Program-made: the position numbers and the translations under genes
Assembly: GCA_028711875.1 (NCBI GenBank)
Contig: JAQTRJ010000006.1
Span: forward strand, 1 to 18,206
Length of the DNA stretch: 18,206 nt
Reading direction: 5' to 3'
Source of the DNA: a bacterium
Lineage (GTDB): Bacteria; Electryoneota; RPQS01
The notes under the pieces: model-generated
Database searches by the model: none
Told to the model about the DNA's origin: nothing
The model's input: the letters and a program-made list of their open reading frames with translations, nothing else
Shown here: in pieces, positions 6,211-15,382 of the stretch
Position numbering within the stretch: the stretch's first letter is position 1
Layout: each line of letters begins with the position of its first letter

Positions 6211-7440
6211 ATGAAACGCACATTCATCATTGCGATTGCTGTTCTCGTTGTCGTCGGAATGGCTGCTGCACAGGGTATGGAGTTGCAGTCCGCCAAGCTC
6301 TATCGGAAGCAGAACGAATGGATCAAAGCGCTTGAATTTTTCAATCAGGCGCTGGAAAAAGACCCGACGATGCTTGAGGCGTACTTCGAGCGCGGTGAAC
6401 TCTATCACGCGGTGGCTTCCGATTCGAGCCTGAGCAACGTTGCGCGCGAGATAACCGGTGACAGCGAACATCCTCAGCGGGTGCTGTACGAGCGTATGAT
6501 AGCGGATTTCGCGCAGGCGGTGATCGAGCATACCCCGAAGGACGCCGGTACCATCAAGAAATTGCAGAAGAAGATCGAGCGGATGCTGCAGGAGCGCTGG
6601 AATTATTCCTATTTCGTGGCCGTACAGTGCGATTCGCTCTATGATCGGGCGATGGCTGCTGGCGAAACAGACCCCGATCCGAAACTCCTTCTGGAGAAGG
6701 CGGTGGACGAATTGGACTTGACTGTCAAATTCTTCCCCGAGAAATGGAACGCCTATGGACTTCGCGCGCAGATTCTGGGAAAATTGAAGCGATACGACGA
6801 GGCGACCGCCGGTTGGGCTGACGCGCTGAAGTACATTGAGATTTCGAAGCTGAAAAAGGAAAAGCCGGAGGAGTTCGAACAAGCCGTTCAAGTGATTCGG
6901 CTGAATCTTCTGCAGGGTAGCTACAATCTGAATCATTTCCGCGAGACGGTCGGGATTGCCGATCAGATTCTGGCCGCAGATTCCAGCGATATGGACGCTC
7001 TGCAGTTCAAGGCGTTCGCTATCGCCCAACTGGCCACGGATGAAGCGATTGTCAAGGAAGAGCGCGATTCCCTGAAGAGCCAAGCGATCCACGCACTCCG
7101 CGCGGCTCGCGCCAGCCGTCCGGATGATCCGACGATCCTCTACTACATCGGCCAGTTTAACCTCCAACTGGCAGACACCGCCGCGGCGCTGGCGGCGTTC
7201 CATGAATATCTCACCATGGAGGAACGTGATCGCGACGTTCTATTCGCCATCGGCGTGATCTATCTGGAAGGTGGGATGTTTGCCGATACGGTCAAGGCGC
7301 GAGATACCTACGCCAAACTTGTCGAGCTTTACCCGGACGACGCTCCGGCCTGGACCAACTATGGCATTGCCTTGATCCGCCTTGGGCAGATGGAAGAGGG
7401 GAAGAAAGCCATCGAACGAGGCAAATCGCTGCAGCCGTGA
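6211..7440 (+). CDS. secreted tetratricopeptide-repeat protein
   Basis: A 409-residue exported protein. The signal peptide is MKRTFIIAIAVLVVVGMAAA, with an AAA|Q site. The mature part is helical with TPR-like units: residues near AKLYRKQNEWIKALEFFNQA and MLEAYFERGELYHA at the N-terminus, a charged middle (EKAVDELDLTVKFFPEKWNA, RYDEATAGWADALKYIE), and a C-terminal set around PTILYYIGQFNLQLADTAAA, DVLFAIGVIYLEGG and PAWTNYGIALIRLGQMEEG. TPR arrays bind proteins, so a scaffold role in the periplasm is likely. The partner is unknown; its position just before uppS and the outer-membrane genes suggests an envelope function but does not prove one. There is no lipobox cysteine. The stop overlaps uppS as GTGA. 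Confidence 0.85.
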   Translation: MKRTFIIAIAVLVVVGMAAAQGMELQSAKLYRKQNEWIKALEFFNQALEKDPTMLEAYFERGELYHAVASDSSLSNVAREITGDSEHPQRVLYERMIADFAQAVIEHTPKDAGTIKKLQKKIERMLQERWNYSYFVAVQCDSLYDRAMAAGETDPDPKLLLEKAVDELDLTVKFFPEKWNAYGLRAQILGKLKRYDEATAGWADALKYIEISKLKKEKPEEFEQAVQVIRLNLLQGSYNLNHFRETVGIADQILAADSSDMDALQFKAFAIAQLATDEAIVKEERDSLKSQAIHALRAARASRPDDPTILYYIGQFNLQLADTAAALAAFHEYLTMEERDRDVLFAIGVIYLEGGMFADTVKARDTYAKLVELYPDDAPAWTNYGIALIRLGQMEEGKKAIERGKSLQP

Positions 7441-8177
7441 GAAGCGATTCCGGCAACCCGACTGAAGCCGCGCGGGAAGAGACGCCTCGGCGAATTCCCC
7501 GACACATCGCCATTATCATGGATGGGAACGGGCGATGGGCCACGGCGCGGGGACTCAAGCGCGCCGACGGTCACCGGGAAGGCGTGAAATCCGTACGCGA
7601 AATCGTCGAAGTATGCGGCGAATTGGGCGTGGACATTCTCACGCTCTACACGTTTTCTCAGGAAAACTGGCGGCGTCCTCAAGGTGAAATTGACGCGCTG
7701 ATGGAGTTGCTGGTGGTGACGGTGGCTAAAGAAATCGCCGATTTGATGCGCAACAACGTCCGGCTGCGGCTGATTGGCCGGATCGAGGATTTACACGCAC
7801 TGGCCCGCCGATCTTTGACTCAAGCCGTGAGAATGACCGAGAAGAACACGGGACTTCAGTTAGTCCTTGCGCTCTCCTACGGCAGCCGTCAGGAAATCGT
7901 GGATGCTACCCGATCTCTCATTCGAGAAGGCAAGCCGGATATTTCCGAGGCGGATGTCTCATCCCATCTCTATACGGCGGGCTTGCCCGATCCGGATTTA
8001 TTGATTCGCACGTCAGGCGAAATGCGGTTGTCCAATTTCCTGCTTTGGCAGCTGGCTTACGCGGAAATCGTAGTCACGGATGTTCTCTGGCCGGATTTTC
8101 GCCGTCCTCAGTTGTTGGCGGCCGTGGAAGAATTCGGAAAGCGGGAACGGCGTTTCGGAGCGATCTCGGGGCAATGA
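7437..8177 (+). CDS. uppS: undecaprenyl diphosphate synthase (cis-prenyltransferase)
   Basis: Condenses isopentenyl diphosphate onto farnesyl diphosphate to make the C55 carrier lipid used for peptidoglycan and O-antigen export. At 246 residues it has the normal length. The catalytic Asp29 lies in IAIIMDGNGRWA, followed by GHREGVKSVREI, YTFSQENWRRP, LALSYGSRQEI, and the C-terminal signature PDLLIRTSGEMRLSNFLLWQ with the AYAEIVVTDVLWPDF tail. GTG 7437 overlaps the stop of the TPR gene, and the stop overlaps the FAD-protein start as ATGA, so it is probably co-translated with both. In many bacteria uppS is followed by cdsA, dxr and rseP before bamA; here those are missing and a FAD-domain gene and tamB take their place. 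Confidence 0.96.
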   Translation: MRSDSGNPTEAAREETPRRIPRHIAIIMDGNGRWATARGLKRADGHREGVKSVREIVEVCGELGVDILTLYTFSQENWRRPQGEIDALMELLVVTVAKEIADLMRNNVRLRLIGRIEDLHALARRSLTQAVRMTEKNTGLQLVLALSYGSRQEIVDATRSLIREGKPDISEADVSSHLYTAGLPDPDLLIRTSGEMRLSNFLLWQLAYAEIVVTDVLWPDFRRPQLLAAVEEFGKRERRFGAISGQ

Positions 8178-8866
8178 TAATGGGAGCGAACGCACTTATA
8201 CAGCACCTGCGGGACTTGGGCGATGGCGTCCTGCTTCAAGACGAACCTTATCCGGTCGTCGCGCCGCAGTCCATCGAGCAGCTTCAGTCCTGTATCGCGG
8301 CAGCTCGCAATGAAGGGAGCGTGGTTCTGCCCCTGGGAAACGGCAGCTCGTTCCCGAAGGACTTTTCGCTTCTTCGCGAACGAGTTCTGGCTGTTATGAC
8401 GATCCGCCTGCAGGGAACGGACTACTCCTCACCATTTTCCGTGCATGTGGCGAGCGGAACTCCGGTTTCCGCCGTTATTGCGGATTTTGCCGGAGGTGGC
8501 CGACGAACACTGGGGGGGCTGTTCGCCGACGCTCGGATGGGAACGACGGATCCGCTGCTTCGAGCGGTCTGGTCGCGAACTCGAGCGATAGATATCATCA
8601 CCGGAGACGCCCGTCTCGTCACTCTCGCCGGTCCCGCGAGATGCGGCGCGCATGACGGTACCGCCAGTTGGCTGATCGGATCACGAGGACGGCTCGGAGT
8701 GCTTGTTTCAGTCGAACTGGTGCCGCCACTGCCTGTTCATGTGATGGAAGATCTCAGTGATGAGAAGGTTCGCGGTGCCGCGATCGGACCTGTGGGTGAA
8801 AGCTCTGTCTTGAGTTCCGGCGATATCCGATCGAAATTGGATCCGCATGGCTTGTTCCAGTGGTAA
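8174..8866 (+). CDS. short FAD-binding (FAD_binding_4/GlcE-like) domain protein
   Basis: A 230-residue protein resembling the FAD-binding domain of the glycolate oxidase GlcE / vanillyl-alcohol oxidase family. Matching features in order: APQSIEQLQSCIAAARNEG, the pyrophosphate loop PLGNGSSF (usually GGGTS), SVHVASGTPVSAVI, RRTLGGLFADARMG, an ITGDARLVTL strand, and WLIGSRGRLGVLVSVELVPP. It then jumps in about 30 residues to a closing DIRSKLDPHGLFQW, like the DP-x-G-x-F end of GlcE. The substrate cap domain that normally lies between is missing; GlcE itself is about 350 residues. There is no signal peptide, so it is cytoplasmic. The reaction and partner are unknown. ATG 8174 overlaps the uppS stop (ATGA), with ATG 8180 as an alternative; the stop overlaps the tamB start. 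It may be a subunit working with a partner encoded elsewhere, or a reduced flavoprotein. Confidence 0.72.
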   Translation: MIMGANALIQHLRDLGDGVLLQDEPYPVVAPQSIEQLQSCIAAARNEGSVVLPLGNGSSFPKDFSLLRERVLAVMTIRLQGTDYSSPFSVHVASGTPVSAVIADFAGGGRRTLGGLFADARMGTTDPLLRAVWSRTRAIDIITGDARLVTLAGPARCGAHDGTASWLIGSRGRLGVLVSVELVPPLPVHVMEDLSDEKVRGAAIGPVGESSVLSSGDIRSKLDPHGLFQW

Positions 8867-11800
8867 CGCATCGGCGCAAGAAATCCCGAAGATTACTCAG
8901 TCGGCTCGGGTGGTATGTGCTTGTCGCGGCGGCGGTCATGGCTGCGACGGCGGTGATTCTCGTTCGCTGGCACGACAGTCCGGTCCGAAGAACCCTGAAC
9001 GCGCGGGTCGCTGACTGGATTGCCGCTGAATTCGGCGACGAAGCCCGGATCGGGCGTTTCCATTTGGGTGGACGCTCTTTGATGATGCAGGACGTGACGA
9101 TTCCCCTCGACCACCATGGTTCGAATCTGCGGGCCGAGAGCGTAACAGCGACACTTGACTGGCTGCAACTGGCGGCCAATCCGCGCGAGCCCCTGCGTGT
9201 CTTGCGAGAGGTTTCTCTGAGCCATCCGGTTCTGACACTGGCGGTTTCGCGAGATTCGTCGGTGAATGATTCGGGTTCGTGGATTCCGCCGATTACAATA
9301 CCCGCAGCGGCTTTTCACGGAATGTCACAACTCGACGGTTTACAGTCCGGAGACATTGACGACGGCAGGATCATCCTGCAGACTATCGGGAAGACGCCGC
9401 GGGAAGTCTGTCATTTTAATGCCACTCTGACACCGGCGGAAACCGATGGTTTTCAGCTTGCGGCATACGGCTGCTGCCTGAGTGATACGAGTTGCCGGCT
9501 GACTCTGACCGGCGCGCTTAAACCAACCGCCGAGCATGCGGAAGCGCAACTGCTTCTCGACATTCCTCCGGGAAGCGTTCCGGGTTTGGGAAATCCCGCG
9601 CTGTTCATCGCCACGGACGGAGGACGCGTGGCGCTGCGCGCGGAGACGGCGGACTCGCTGCTCATTGTCAGAGGTTCGGCCGTGCTGACCGGGATCAAGA
9701 TCTCCATCGGAGCGGATACCCTGCGAATTCCCAACGCGCGGATGATCCTTTCGTCCGACAGCATCCTGTTCCCGACTCTGCCTCTGGAGCAGAAGTGGTT
9801 TCGGGGTGAGGCGAGGGGCGTGGTTGTTCTGCGTGGGCGTGGATTCGTTGACTTCACTGGAGAAGCGCTTACTCAACGGTTTAAGGAATTCGCAGAGAGT
9901 CTGATTGGCCAGATTGACGTCGAGGGGGATATCGCGGCGCGATTTCGGGTGACCGGTTCCTGGGACGACCCGCGATGCGAGGTGGGCTTGTCCGGGAGGA
10001 ATCTGCGCATCGCTGGGCGACCGATCACCGATGTCCGCGCGGGCATGACGATTGGGAAACAGGGGGTGGAACTGACCCGTGCTACTGCGACTGTCGGAAT
10101 TTGCAGCGCTGAATTCGCCGGTTCGATGAGATACGGAGAGTTGCCGACCATCTCGGGCGCGGGCCGGATTGGATTTTCTTCTCCGCCGGGAATTTTTGGG
10201 TGGGAATCGCGTTTGAAGGGAGTGCGTTTGAAGGCGCATGGAACTGCGCGCGATCCGCAGTTGCTGGGACAGCTGTTTTCTGTGGATGATCAGGCCGTAG
10301 GCGAGGTGACGATCGGCCGTTTGGATTCAGGCTGGTATGCGCGGGCGGGCGTCACGGCGGAGTCCTCCGGCTATCTTTACGCGATCCCTGAAGCGGGCGG
10401 GATTACGATCCGCGGTGAAGACATGCAGCAGTGGATCGGGATGATGCTGGGCGGTGCGGAATCCGTGCGGGCTATCGAAACATTCGGTTTTTCTTTCCAT
10501 GGAAATGAGCGGGCCGGTGATCTGTATGCGCATATCAAAGTGAACCCGGATTCCACCGAACCATGGACACACCTGGCGCGCGACTTCCAATTCACAGGGG
10601 CCTACGAGCAGTTGGGGTCCGAACGGACGAGTTTCTCCGGGCAGTGGTCGGGAATCGCCGGTGGGGGATTTCCCTTTGAGGGAAGCGGATGCGTTACCCT
10701 TGACCAACGGCGATTGGTGGTAGATCGGTTCGCCGTGGATAACGTGGGAGACGTGCACGGCTGGGTGGATCTCGAGACTCAGGAATTGAATCTGGATGCG
10801 GGAATCAGCGGATTGTCTCTGGAGAGAATTCTGAGTGGGCAGGCTTGGTTCGAGCGCATGAAACTCCATGGGGATATTTCCGGGTATGCGCAAGTGCAAG
10901 GATCGCTGCGCCAACCCCAGTGGACGGCAAATGTGGCGATGACTTATGGATCACTGTTGGGGATCGGCGGCTACTGGATTAATCTCGAAGCCGATGGAAT
11001 CGGTCGCCGAACGAATCTGCGGAGTTTCGAATTAGGTCGCGATATTCGTCGGATCACTTCCGCTACGGGGCACGTGGACTTCGACACGGATTCGCTGGCG
11101 ATACACGCCGTGATCGAAGACGCCGATGCGAATGACCTGTTTTTGGCGACGACTGGGAAGCGGAATATCCTTACAGGGAATCTCAACGCCTGGGCGACTC
11201 TGTCCGGACGGATTTCGCGACCCGACATCGAGGCGCATCTGGCCGTGGAGCACGGCGAGCTATTCGGTGAATTGTATGCCGACGAATGCCAAGCCACGTT
11301 GCACACTACGGGCATGCCGGACGGACGTCGCGAGTATCAAATCCCGGAATGTGTCTTCCGCAAAGATGGGGCATACCAGTTTACCGCATGGGGGTCTGTT
11401 GGCGCGGAAAACGGTCGGCTTTCCGCCCATGTTGAGGGTTCCGGAGACTTTCTCGATCTGATTGATCAGGTAGATCGGACGTTTCAGACGCTGGGGAGCT
11501 CCGGCTCGTTCCAGACGGAGATCGGCGGAACGCTCAAGCATCCCGAACTGCTGAACGCAACGCTGGCGATAGACGACGGACGCTTCAGCTACGTAGACGC
11601 CTGTCCGTCCATCGTGGAGACCGAGGCATCGCTGAGCGTTTCCGGCGGGGGATCCATATCTCCGGGATATCTTCGCTTTCGCGTCGGAGATCGAACGCTT
11701 GAGATCGCGCTTACGCCGGCAGCGCAATCCATCCGATCCGGTCTCGAATCGCTCGTCATTCCAACACCCTGTCTGAATTTGGGAGTGATCGAAATCTCCA

Positions 11801-13026
11801 CGGGAACGATGGGAATGCCGATGCGACTGCCGGGTCTGATGAAAGCGGATTGGAGCGGAGTGCTCTCGTTCGGATCCAGCGATGGCATCCCGGTCACCAT
11901 TTCTTCAGCGGGGGAAGGCTGCTTAGCCATTGAGGGACAGGCGGCTGTGCAATCGGCGCGACTCACGTTTCCTTTCGTGGGCGGGAGCGGAAATCCGAGG
12001 CCGGTGGCCAAGTGGCTCATGAACCGGCTGAAGGAAGCTCAGTGGAACATGAGCGTGGCGGTGGAATCGGGCAACCACTACAGCGTCGAGATCACCGGAT
12101 TGAAGGATTCGGAGATGTTCGCGCCGCTTCGCACCGAGCCGATTTTCAATACGCTTGCCGAGTATATTGACCATTTGTCCATTGATGCGATCATGGATCC
12201 GACGGATAATCCGATTCGATTGAGCGGAAGGATTGACGACGAAACCTTCCGTCTCAGCGGTCGGATTACATCGTCGCGAGGGACGGCGGACTATTTGGAT
12301 CAAACCTTTCGCGTGGATCGGGTAACCGCCGATTTCGACGAGACGGACGTGATGCCCATTTTGGAAGGCCGGGGCATCACGCAGGGGACGGACAGCCTGG
12401 GCCGGTTGGTGGAGGTCTATCTGACTATGTATCAGCTGGACCGCGAGACGAATACGCGCCAACCGCGCGGGCGGCTCGATCAGGTGACATTCGTACTCGA
12501 AAGCGATGTGACGGAAACGCCCGAACAGGCTCTGGCGCTTCTCGGCTATGATCAGACCGACGTCGGCGGCAAGGCGGAGCAGGTGGTGACTTCGGCGGTA
12601 ACCCGCGTCATCGGACGCCGTTGGCTGGATCCGATCGAGCGTCGGCTGGAACGATGGACGCTCTTCGACGAAATCGCCTTGACTCCGGTCGGTGGAAGAG
12701 CGACGGCCCCGGCGCGTCAACAGCGGGAAAAAGCGATCTCGGACACGCTGCAGCAGAGTACCGTCGTGCGGTTTTTCCGCGGATCGCAGGTAACCGTAGG
12801 CAAGTATGTGACACCGGATTTATTTCTCACCTATACCGGCGAGTTGGCGGAGGGCCAAGTTGAGGTGGGCACGCGAATCGGATTCGTTCATTCATGGAAC
12901 GCCGAATACAGGATGAATCCGTTATCGCGCGATCTGGTTCTTGATTTTGCCGTTGAATACGACGAGATCGAACGTCGGCGAGATGAATCTATTTCCTTGA
13001 AATACTCCTTCGTTCTGGAGCCTTGA
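8860..13026 (+). CDS. tamB: TamB/AsmA-like inner-membrane-anchored envelope bridge protein
   Basis: A 1388-residue protein. A basic N-terminus and one transmembrane anchor (about residues 14-36, LSRLGWYVLVAAAVMAATAV) precede a very long periplasmic region of repeated beta-strands and end in a TamB C-terminal domain. In that domain, around residues 1313-1323, VGKYVTPDLFL is typical, followed by EVGTRIGFV, LVLDFAVEYD and SLKYSFVLEP. The repeated pattern of short strands with VRGSAVLTG- and LSGRISRPDIEAHL-like segments is what TamB and AsmA family beta-grooves look like; such proteins span the periplasm and move phospholipids or assist outer-membrane assembly. GTG 8860 overlaps the preceding TAA stop by 7 nt; no ribosome binding site is visible. 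bamA follows 6 nt later, so the two products are probably partners in the Omp85 pathway. Sequence identity between TamB proteins is low, so the family call rests mainly on the C-terminus, length, topology and neighbour. Confidence 0.88.
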   Translation: MVTHRRKKSRRLLSRLGWYVLVAAAVMAATAVILVRWHDSPVRRTLNARVADWIAAEFGDEARIGRFHLGGRSLMMQDVTIPLDHHGSNLRAESVTATLDWLQLAANPREPLRVLREVSLSHPVLTLAVSRDSSVNDSGSWIPPITIPAAAFHGMSQLDGLQSGDIDDGRIILQTIGKTPREVCHFNATLTPAETDGFQLAAYGCCLSDTSCRLTLTGALKPTAEHAEAQLLLDIPPGSVPGLGNPALFIATDGGRVALRAETADSLLIVRGSAVLTGIKISIGADTLRIPNARMILSSDSILFPTLPLEQKWFRGEARGVVVLRGRGFVDFTGEALTQRFKEFAESLIGQIDVEGDIAARFRVTGSWDDPRCEVGLSGRNLRIAGRPITDVRAGMTIGKQGVELTRATATVGICSAEFAGSMRYGELPTISGAGRIGFSSPPGIFGWESRLKGVRLKAHGTARDPQLLGQLFSVDDQAVGEVTIGRLDSGWYARAGVTAESSGYLYAIPEAGGITIRGEDMQQWIGMMLGGAESVRAIETFGFSFHGNERAGDLYAHIKVNPDSTEPWTHLARDFQFTGAYEQLGSERTSFSGQWSGIAGGGFPFEGSGCVTLDQRRLVVDRFAVDNVGDVHGWVDLETQELNLDAGISGLSLERILSGQAWFERMKLHGDISGYAQVQGSLRQPQWTANVAMTYGSLLGIGGYWINLEADGIGRRTNLRSFELGRDIRRITSATGHVDFDTDSLAIHAVIEDADANDLFLATTGKRNILTGNLNAWATLSGRISRPDIEAHLAVEHGELFGELYADECQATLHTTGMPDGRREYQIPECVFRKDGAYQFTAWGSVGAENGRLSAHVEGSGDFLDLIDQVDRTFQTLGSSGSFQTEIGGTLKHPELLNATLAIDDGRFSYVDACPSIVETEASLSVSGGGSISPGYLRFRVGDRTLEIALTPAAQSIRSGLESLVIPTPCLNLGVIEISTGTMGMPMRLPGLMKADWSGVLSFGSSDGIPVTISSAGEGCLAIEGQAAVQSARLTFPFVGGSGNPRPVAKWLMNRLKEAQWNMSVAVESGNHYSVEITGLKDSEMFAPLRTEPIFNTLAEYIDHLSIDAIMDPTDNPIRLSGRIDDETFRLSGRITSSRGTADYLDQTFRVDRVTADFDETDVMPILEGRGITQGTDSLGRLVEVYLTMYQLDRETNTRQPRGRLDQVTFVLESDVTETPEQALALLGYDQTDVGGKAEQVVTSAVTRVIGRRWLDPIERRLERWTLFDEIALTPVGGRATAPARQQREKAISDTLQQSTVVRFFRGSQVTVGKYVTPDLFLTYTGELAEGQVEVGTRIGFVHSWNAEYRMNPLSRDLVLDFAVEYDEIERRRDESISLKYSFVLEP

Positions 13027-13032
13027 ACGCGT

Positions 13033-15354
13033 ATGCGAACGTTTCCGTCACGGACGACGAACCAAGTCTTCTTGATTGTGATCGCGATTTTGCTTCTCTC
13101 TGCAACGGGCGAGGCGCAAAACCGCGTGCGCATTCTCGGTCTCTCGATCTCGGGCAACGAAACGACCGATGCCGGGTTGATTCGTGCGCATTCCGGGCTT
13201 TCGGTGGGAAAAGAGATCACCGGCGATGACGTGCAGTCGGCCATTCATCAGCTCTGGAAGCTGGGATTATTCGACAACGTGGAAATTCTCGAGGAGCGAG
13301 AAGCGTCCGAAGGCGTCTATCTTCTCATTCGGGTTCGCGAGTACCCACGCTTGGAACGCTTGGAGATTTCCGGAAACCGAAAGTTGAAGGGAGAAGACCT
13401 GGAGGCGATCACCGCTCTCACTCCCGGACAGGTCGTTCAGCCCCGCGATTTGGTAATCATGCGCAATAGACTGCTGCGCAAATACACTGAAATGGGCTAT
13501 CTGCTCGCGGAAGTGGACGTGGAATCTTACGTCTCCGGTGCGACCGGGCGTCAGATCGTGGAAGTGCGGATCAAGGAAGGACGGAAGGTTAAAATCCGTC
13601 AGATCAATTGGGTCGGCAACGCGGCTTTCAGCGATGGAACGCTGCGCAAGAAGATGAAGGACATCCGCCGGAAAACGTTTTTCCGTTCCGGTGAATTCGA
13701 CCGCGAAAAACTCGAGCAGGACAAACAAGCCGTGGTGGACTTCTATCGGAGCCGCGGGTACCGCAACGCGGAGATCTCCGCCGATACCCTCGCGTACAGC
13801 CAGGATCGGCGCTGGATTTATCTGGCGGTAACGGTGTCCGAAGGGAGTCGTTATCGATACGGCGATTTCGCCTGGACGGGGAATCGTCTGTTTCCTACGG
13901 AGGATTTGAACGCGAAGCTGCGGGTCGAGCCCGGCGATCTCTACAACAGTGCTAAACTCGATCTGAGCATGGCGGACGTCGGGACAATGTACTATGCGCG
14001 TGGTTACATCTATGCCGGCGTGACTCCCATCGAAAAAGTCCGGTCGGACAGTGTCGTGGACATCGAATTTGAGGTCTCGGAAGGGAGCGAATTCAAAGTC
14101 AATCGGATTTTCGTCGAAGGCAACACTAAGACCAAGGAGCGGATCATCCGCCGCGAATTGGTGCTCTTTCCGGGCGAAACGTTCGATGTCTCGAAATTGC
14201 AGCGTTCCGTCCGGGAAGTGACGATCTTGAACTACTTCGGAAGCGTGATCCCCGACGTCGTTCCGATCAGCGACAATCAGGTGGATTTATACATGCGGGT
14301 CGAAGAGAAATCCACCGATCAGGCGAACGTCTCTGCCGGGTATTCGCAGCGCGACGGCTTTATCGGGTCCGTCGGCTTCCAAATGAACAATTTTCTGGGG
14401 AACGGCCAGACGTTCTCGCTCGACTGGAGTTTCGGGAGTATCTATCGCTCCTTCACCATCGGCTTCACTGAACCTTGGTTCCGTAATCGCCGAACGCTTG
14501 TCGGCGTGTCGTTTTTCGATACGCACCGCGGCGGAAGCTACTATGGATTCGATGAGGATATTATCGGCGGGACCCTGCGATTGGGTCATCGCCTGCGCTG
14601 GCCTGATGACTATTTTCGATTGGACTATATTTATCGCCTGGATCGAACGAAGTATTCGAATTTCACCGATGATTTCCGGGCGAGTAATCCCCGCAGTCTT
14701 GAGGAGGATGTGTCGCGCATTTCCTCCAGCCTGACTCAAATTGTCACGAGAGACAGCCGCAACGATCCCGAATTTCCGTCCATCGGCTCGGTAAACACCC
14801 TGCGGACCGAACTCACCGGCGGCCCTCTGGGAGGGAATGACCAATTTGTAAAAGGGGAATTCTCGACGCAGTGGTACATGCCCATGGGCGATCAATTCGT
14901 TTTGACTTCGCGAACCGAACTCGGTGCACTGGACGGATTGACCCGAGATCCGGGAGACATTCCCTATTACGATTATTTCTTCATGGGCGGAGCCGGTCTG
15001 TCCCTGGGAACGGGATTGCGCGGCTATGACGAGCGGGAAGTCGGGCCGCAATCCGGCGGTTATGCGGTGGGCGGCAAGACGCTCTTCAAGCAATCGCTTG
15101 AATTGCGGTATCCGATCGTGCGGAATCCGACGATTTTCATCCTCGGTTTCGCCGAGGCGGGGAACGTTTGGAACAGCTTCGAAGACACGGACCCGACGGA
15201 TCTCAAGCGATCGGTGGGCTTGGGTGTCCGGCTATTCATGCCGTTTATCGGAATGATCGGACTCGATTACGGACTGGGACTTGACTATCTGGATGCGCGC
15301 GGTTTGCGAACAACGGAATGGGTCCCGCACTTCCAGTTTGGACGTGGATTCTGA
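13033..15354 (+). CDS. bamA: outer membrane protein assembly factor BamA (Omp85)
   Basis: A 773-residue outer-membrane insertase that folds beta-barrel proteins into the outer membrane. A signal peptide ends near residue 28 (GEA|QNR). Five POTRA domains follow, at about 31-105, 106-185, 186-275, 276-355 and 356-430, each showing the GN and paired-strand pattern (SISGNETTD, EISGNRKLK, WVGNAAFSD, WTGNRLFPT, VEGNTKTKE). The 16-strand barrel at about 431-773 has the conserved TEPWFRNRR and the lid-loop motif LRGYDE (residues 662-667, usually VRGF), and it ends in a terminal phenylalanine as barrel proteins do. Five POTRAs argue for BamA rather than TamA, which has three. ATG 13033 follows tamB by 6 nt; GGAG at 13017-13020 is a weak, distant ribosome binding site. 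It is followed by skp, the classic neighbour. Confidence 0.96.
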   Translation: MRTFPSRTTNQVFLIVIAILLLSATGEAQNRVRILGLSISGNETTDAGLIRAHSGLSVGKEITGDDVQSAIHQLWKLGLFDNVEILEEREASEGVYLLIRVREYPRLERLEISGNRKLKGEDLEAITALTPGQVVQPRDLVIMRNRLLRKYTEMGYLLAEVDVESYVSGATGRQIVEVRIKEGRKVKIRQINWVGNAAFSDGTLRKKMKDIRRKTFFRSGEFDREKLEQDKQAVVDFYRSRGYRNAEISADTLAYSQDRRWIYLAVTVSEGSRYRYGDFAWTGNRLFPTEDLNAKLRVEPGDLYNSAKLDLSMADVGTMYYARGYIYAGVTPIEKVRSDSVVDIEFEVSEGSEFKVNRIFVEGNTKTKERIIRRELVLFPGETFDVSKLQRSVREVTILNYFGSVIPDVVPISDNQVDLYMRVEEKSTDQANVSAGYSQRDGFIGSVGFQMNNFLGNGQTFSLDWSFGSIYRSFTIGFTEPWFRNRRTLVGVSFFDTHRGGSYYGFDEDIIGGTLRLGHRLRWPDDYFRLDYIYRLDRTKYSNFTDDFRASNPRSLEEDVSRISSSLTQIVTRDSRNDPEFPSIGSVNTLRTELTGGPLGGNDQFVKGEFSTQWYMPMGDQFVLTSRTELGALDGLTRDPGDIPYYDYFFMGGAGLSLGTGLRGYDEREVGPQSGGYAVGGKTLFKQSLELRYPIVRNPTIFILGFAEAGNVWNSFEDTDPTDLKRSVGLGVRLFMPFIGMIGLDYGLGLDYLDARGLRTTEWVPHFQFGRGF

Positions 15355-15371
15355 TTCATTAGACATAGTGT

Positions 15372-15376
15372 AGGAG
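15372..15376 (+). promoter_or_regulatory. ribosome binding site for skp
   Basis: AGGAG lies 6 nt before ATG 15383 in the 28-nt gap after bamA, one of the strongest sites in the window. It fits high expression of an abundant periplasmic chaperone. Confidence 0.7.
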
Positions 15377-15382
15377 CATGAC

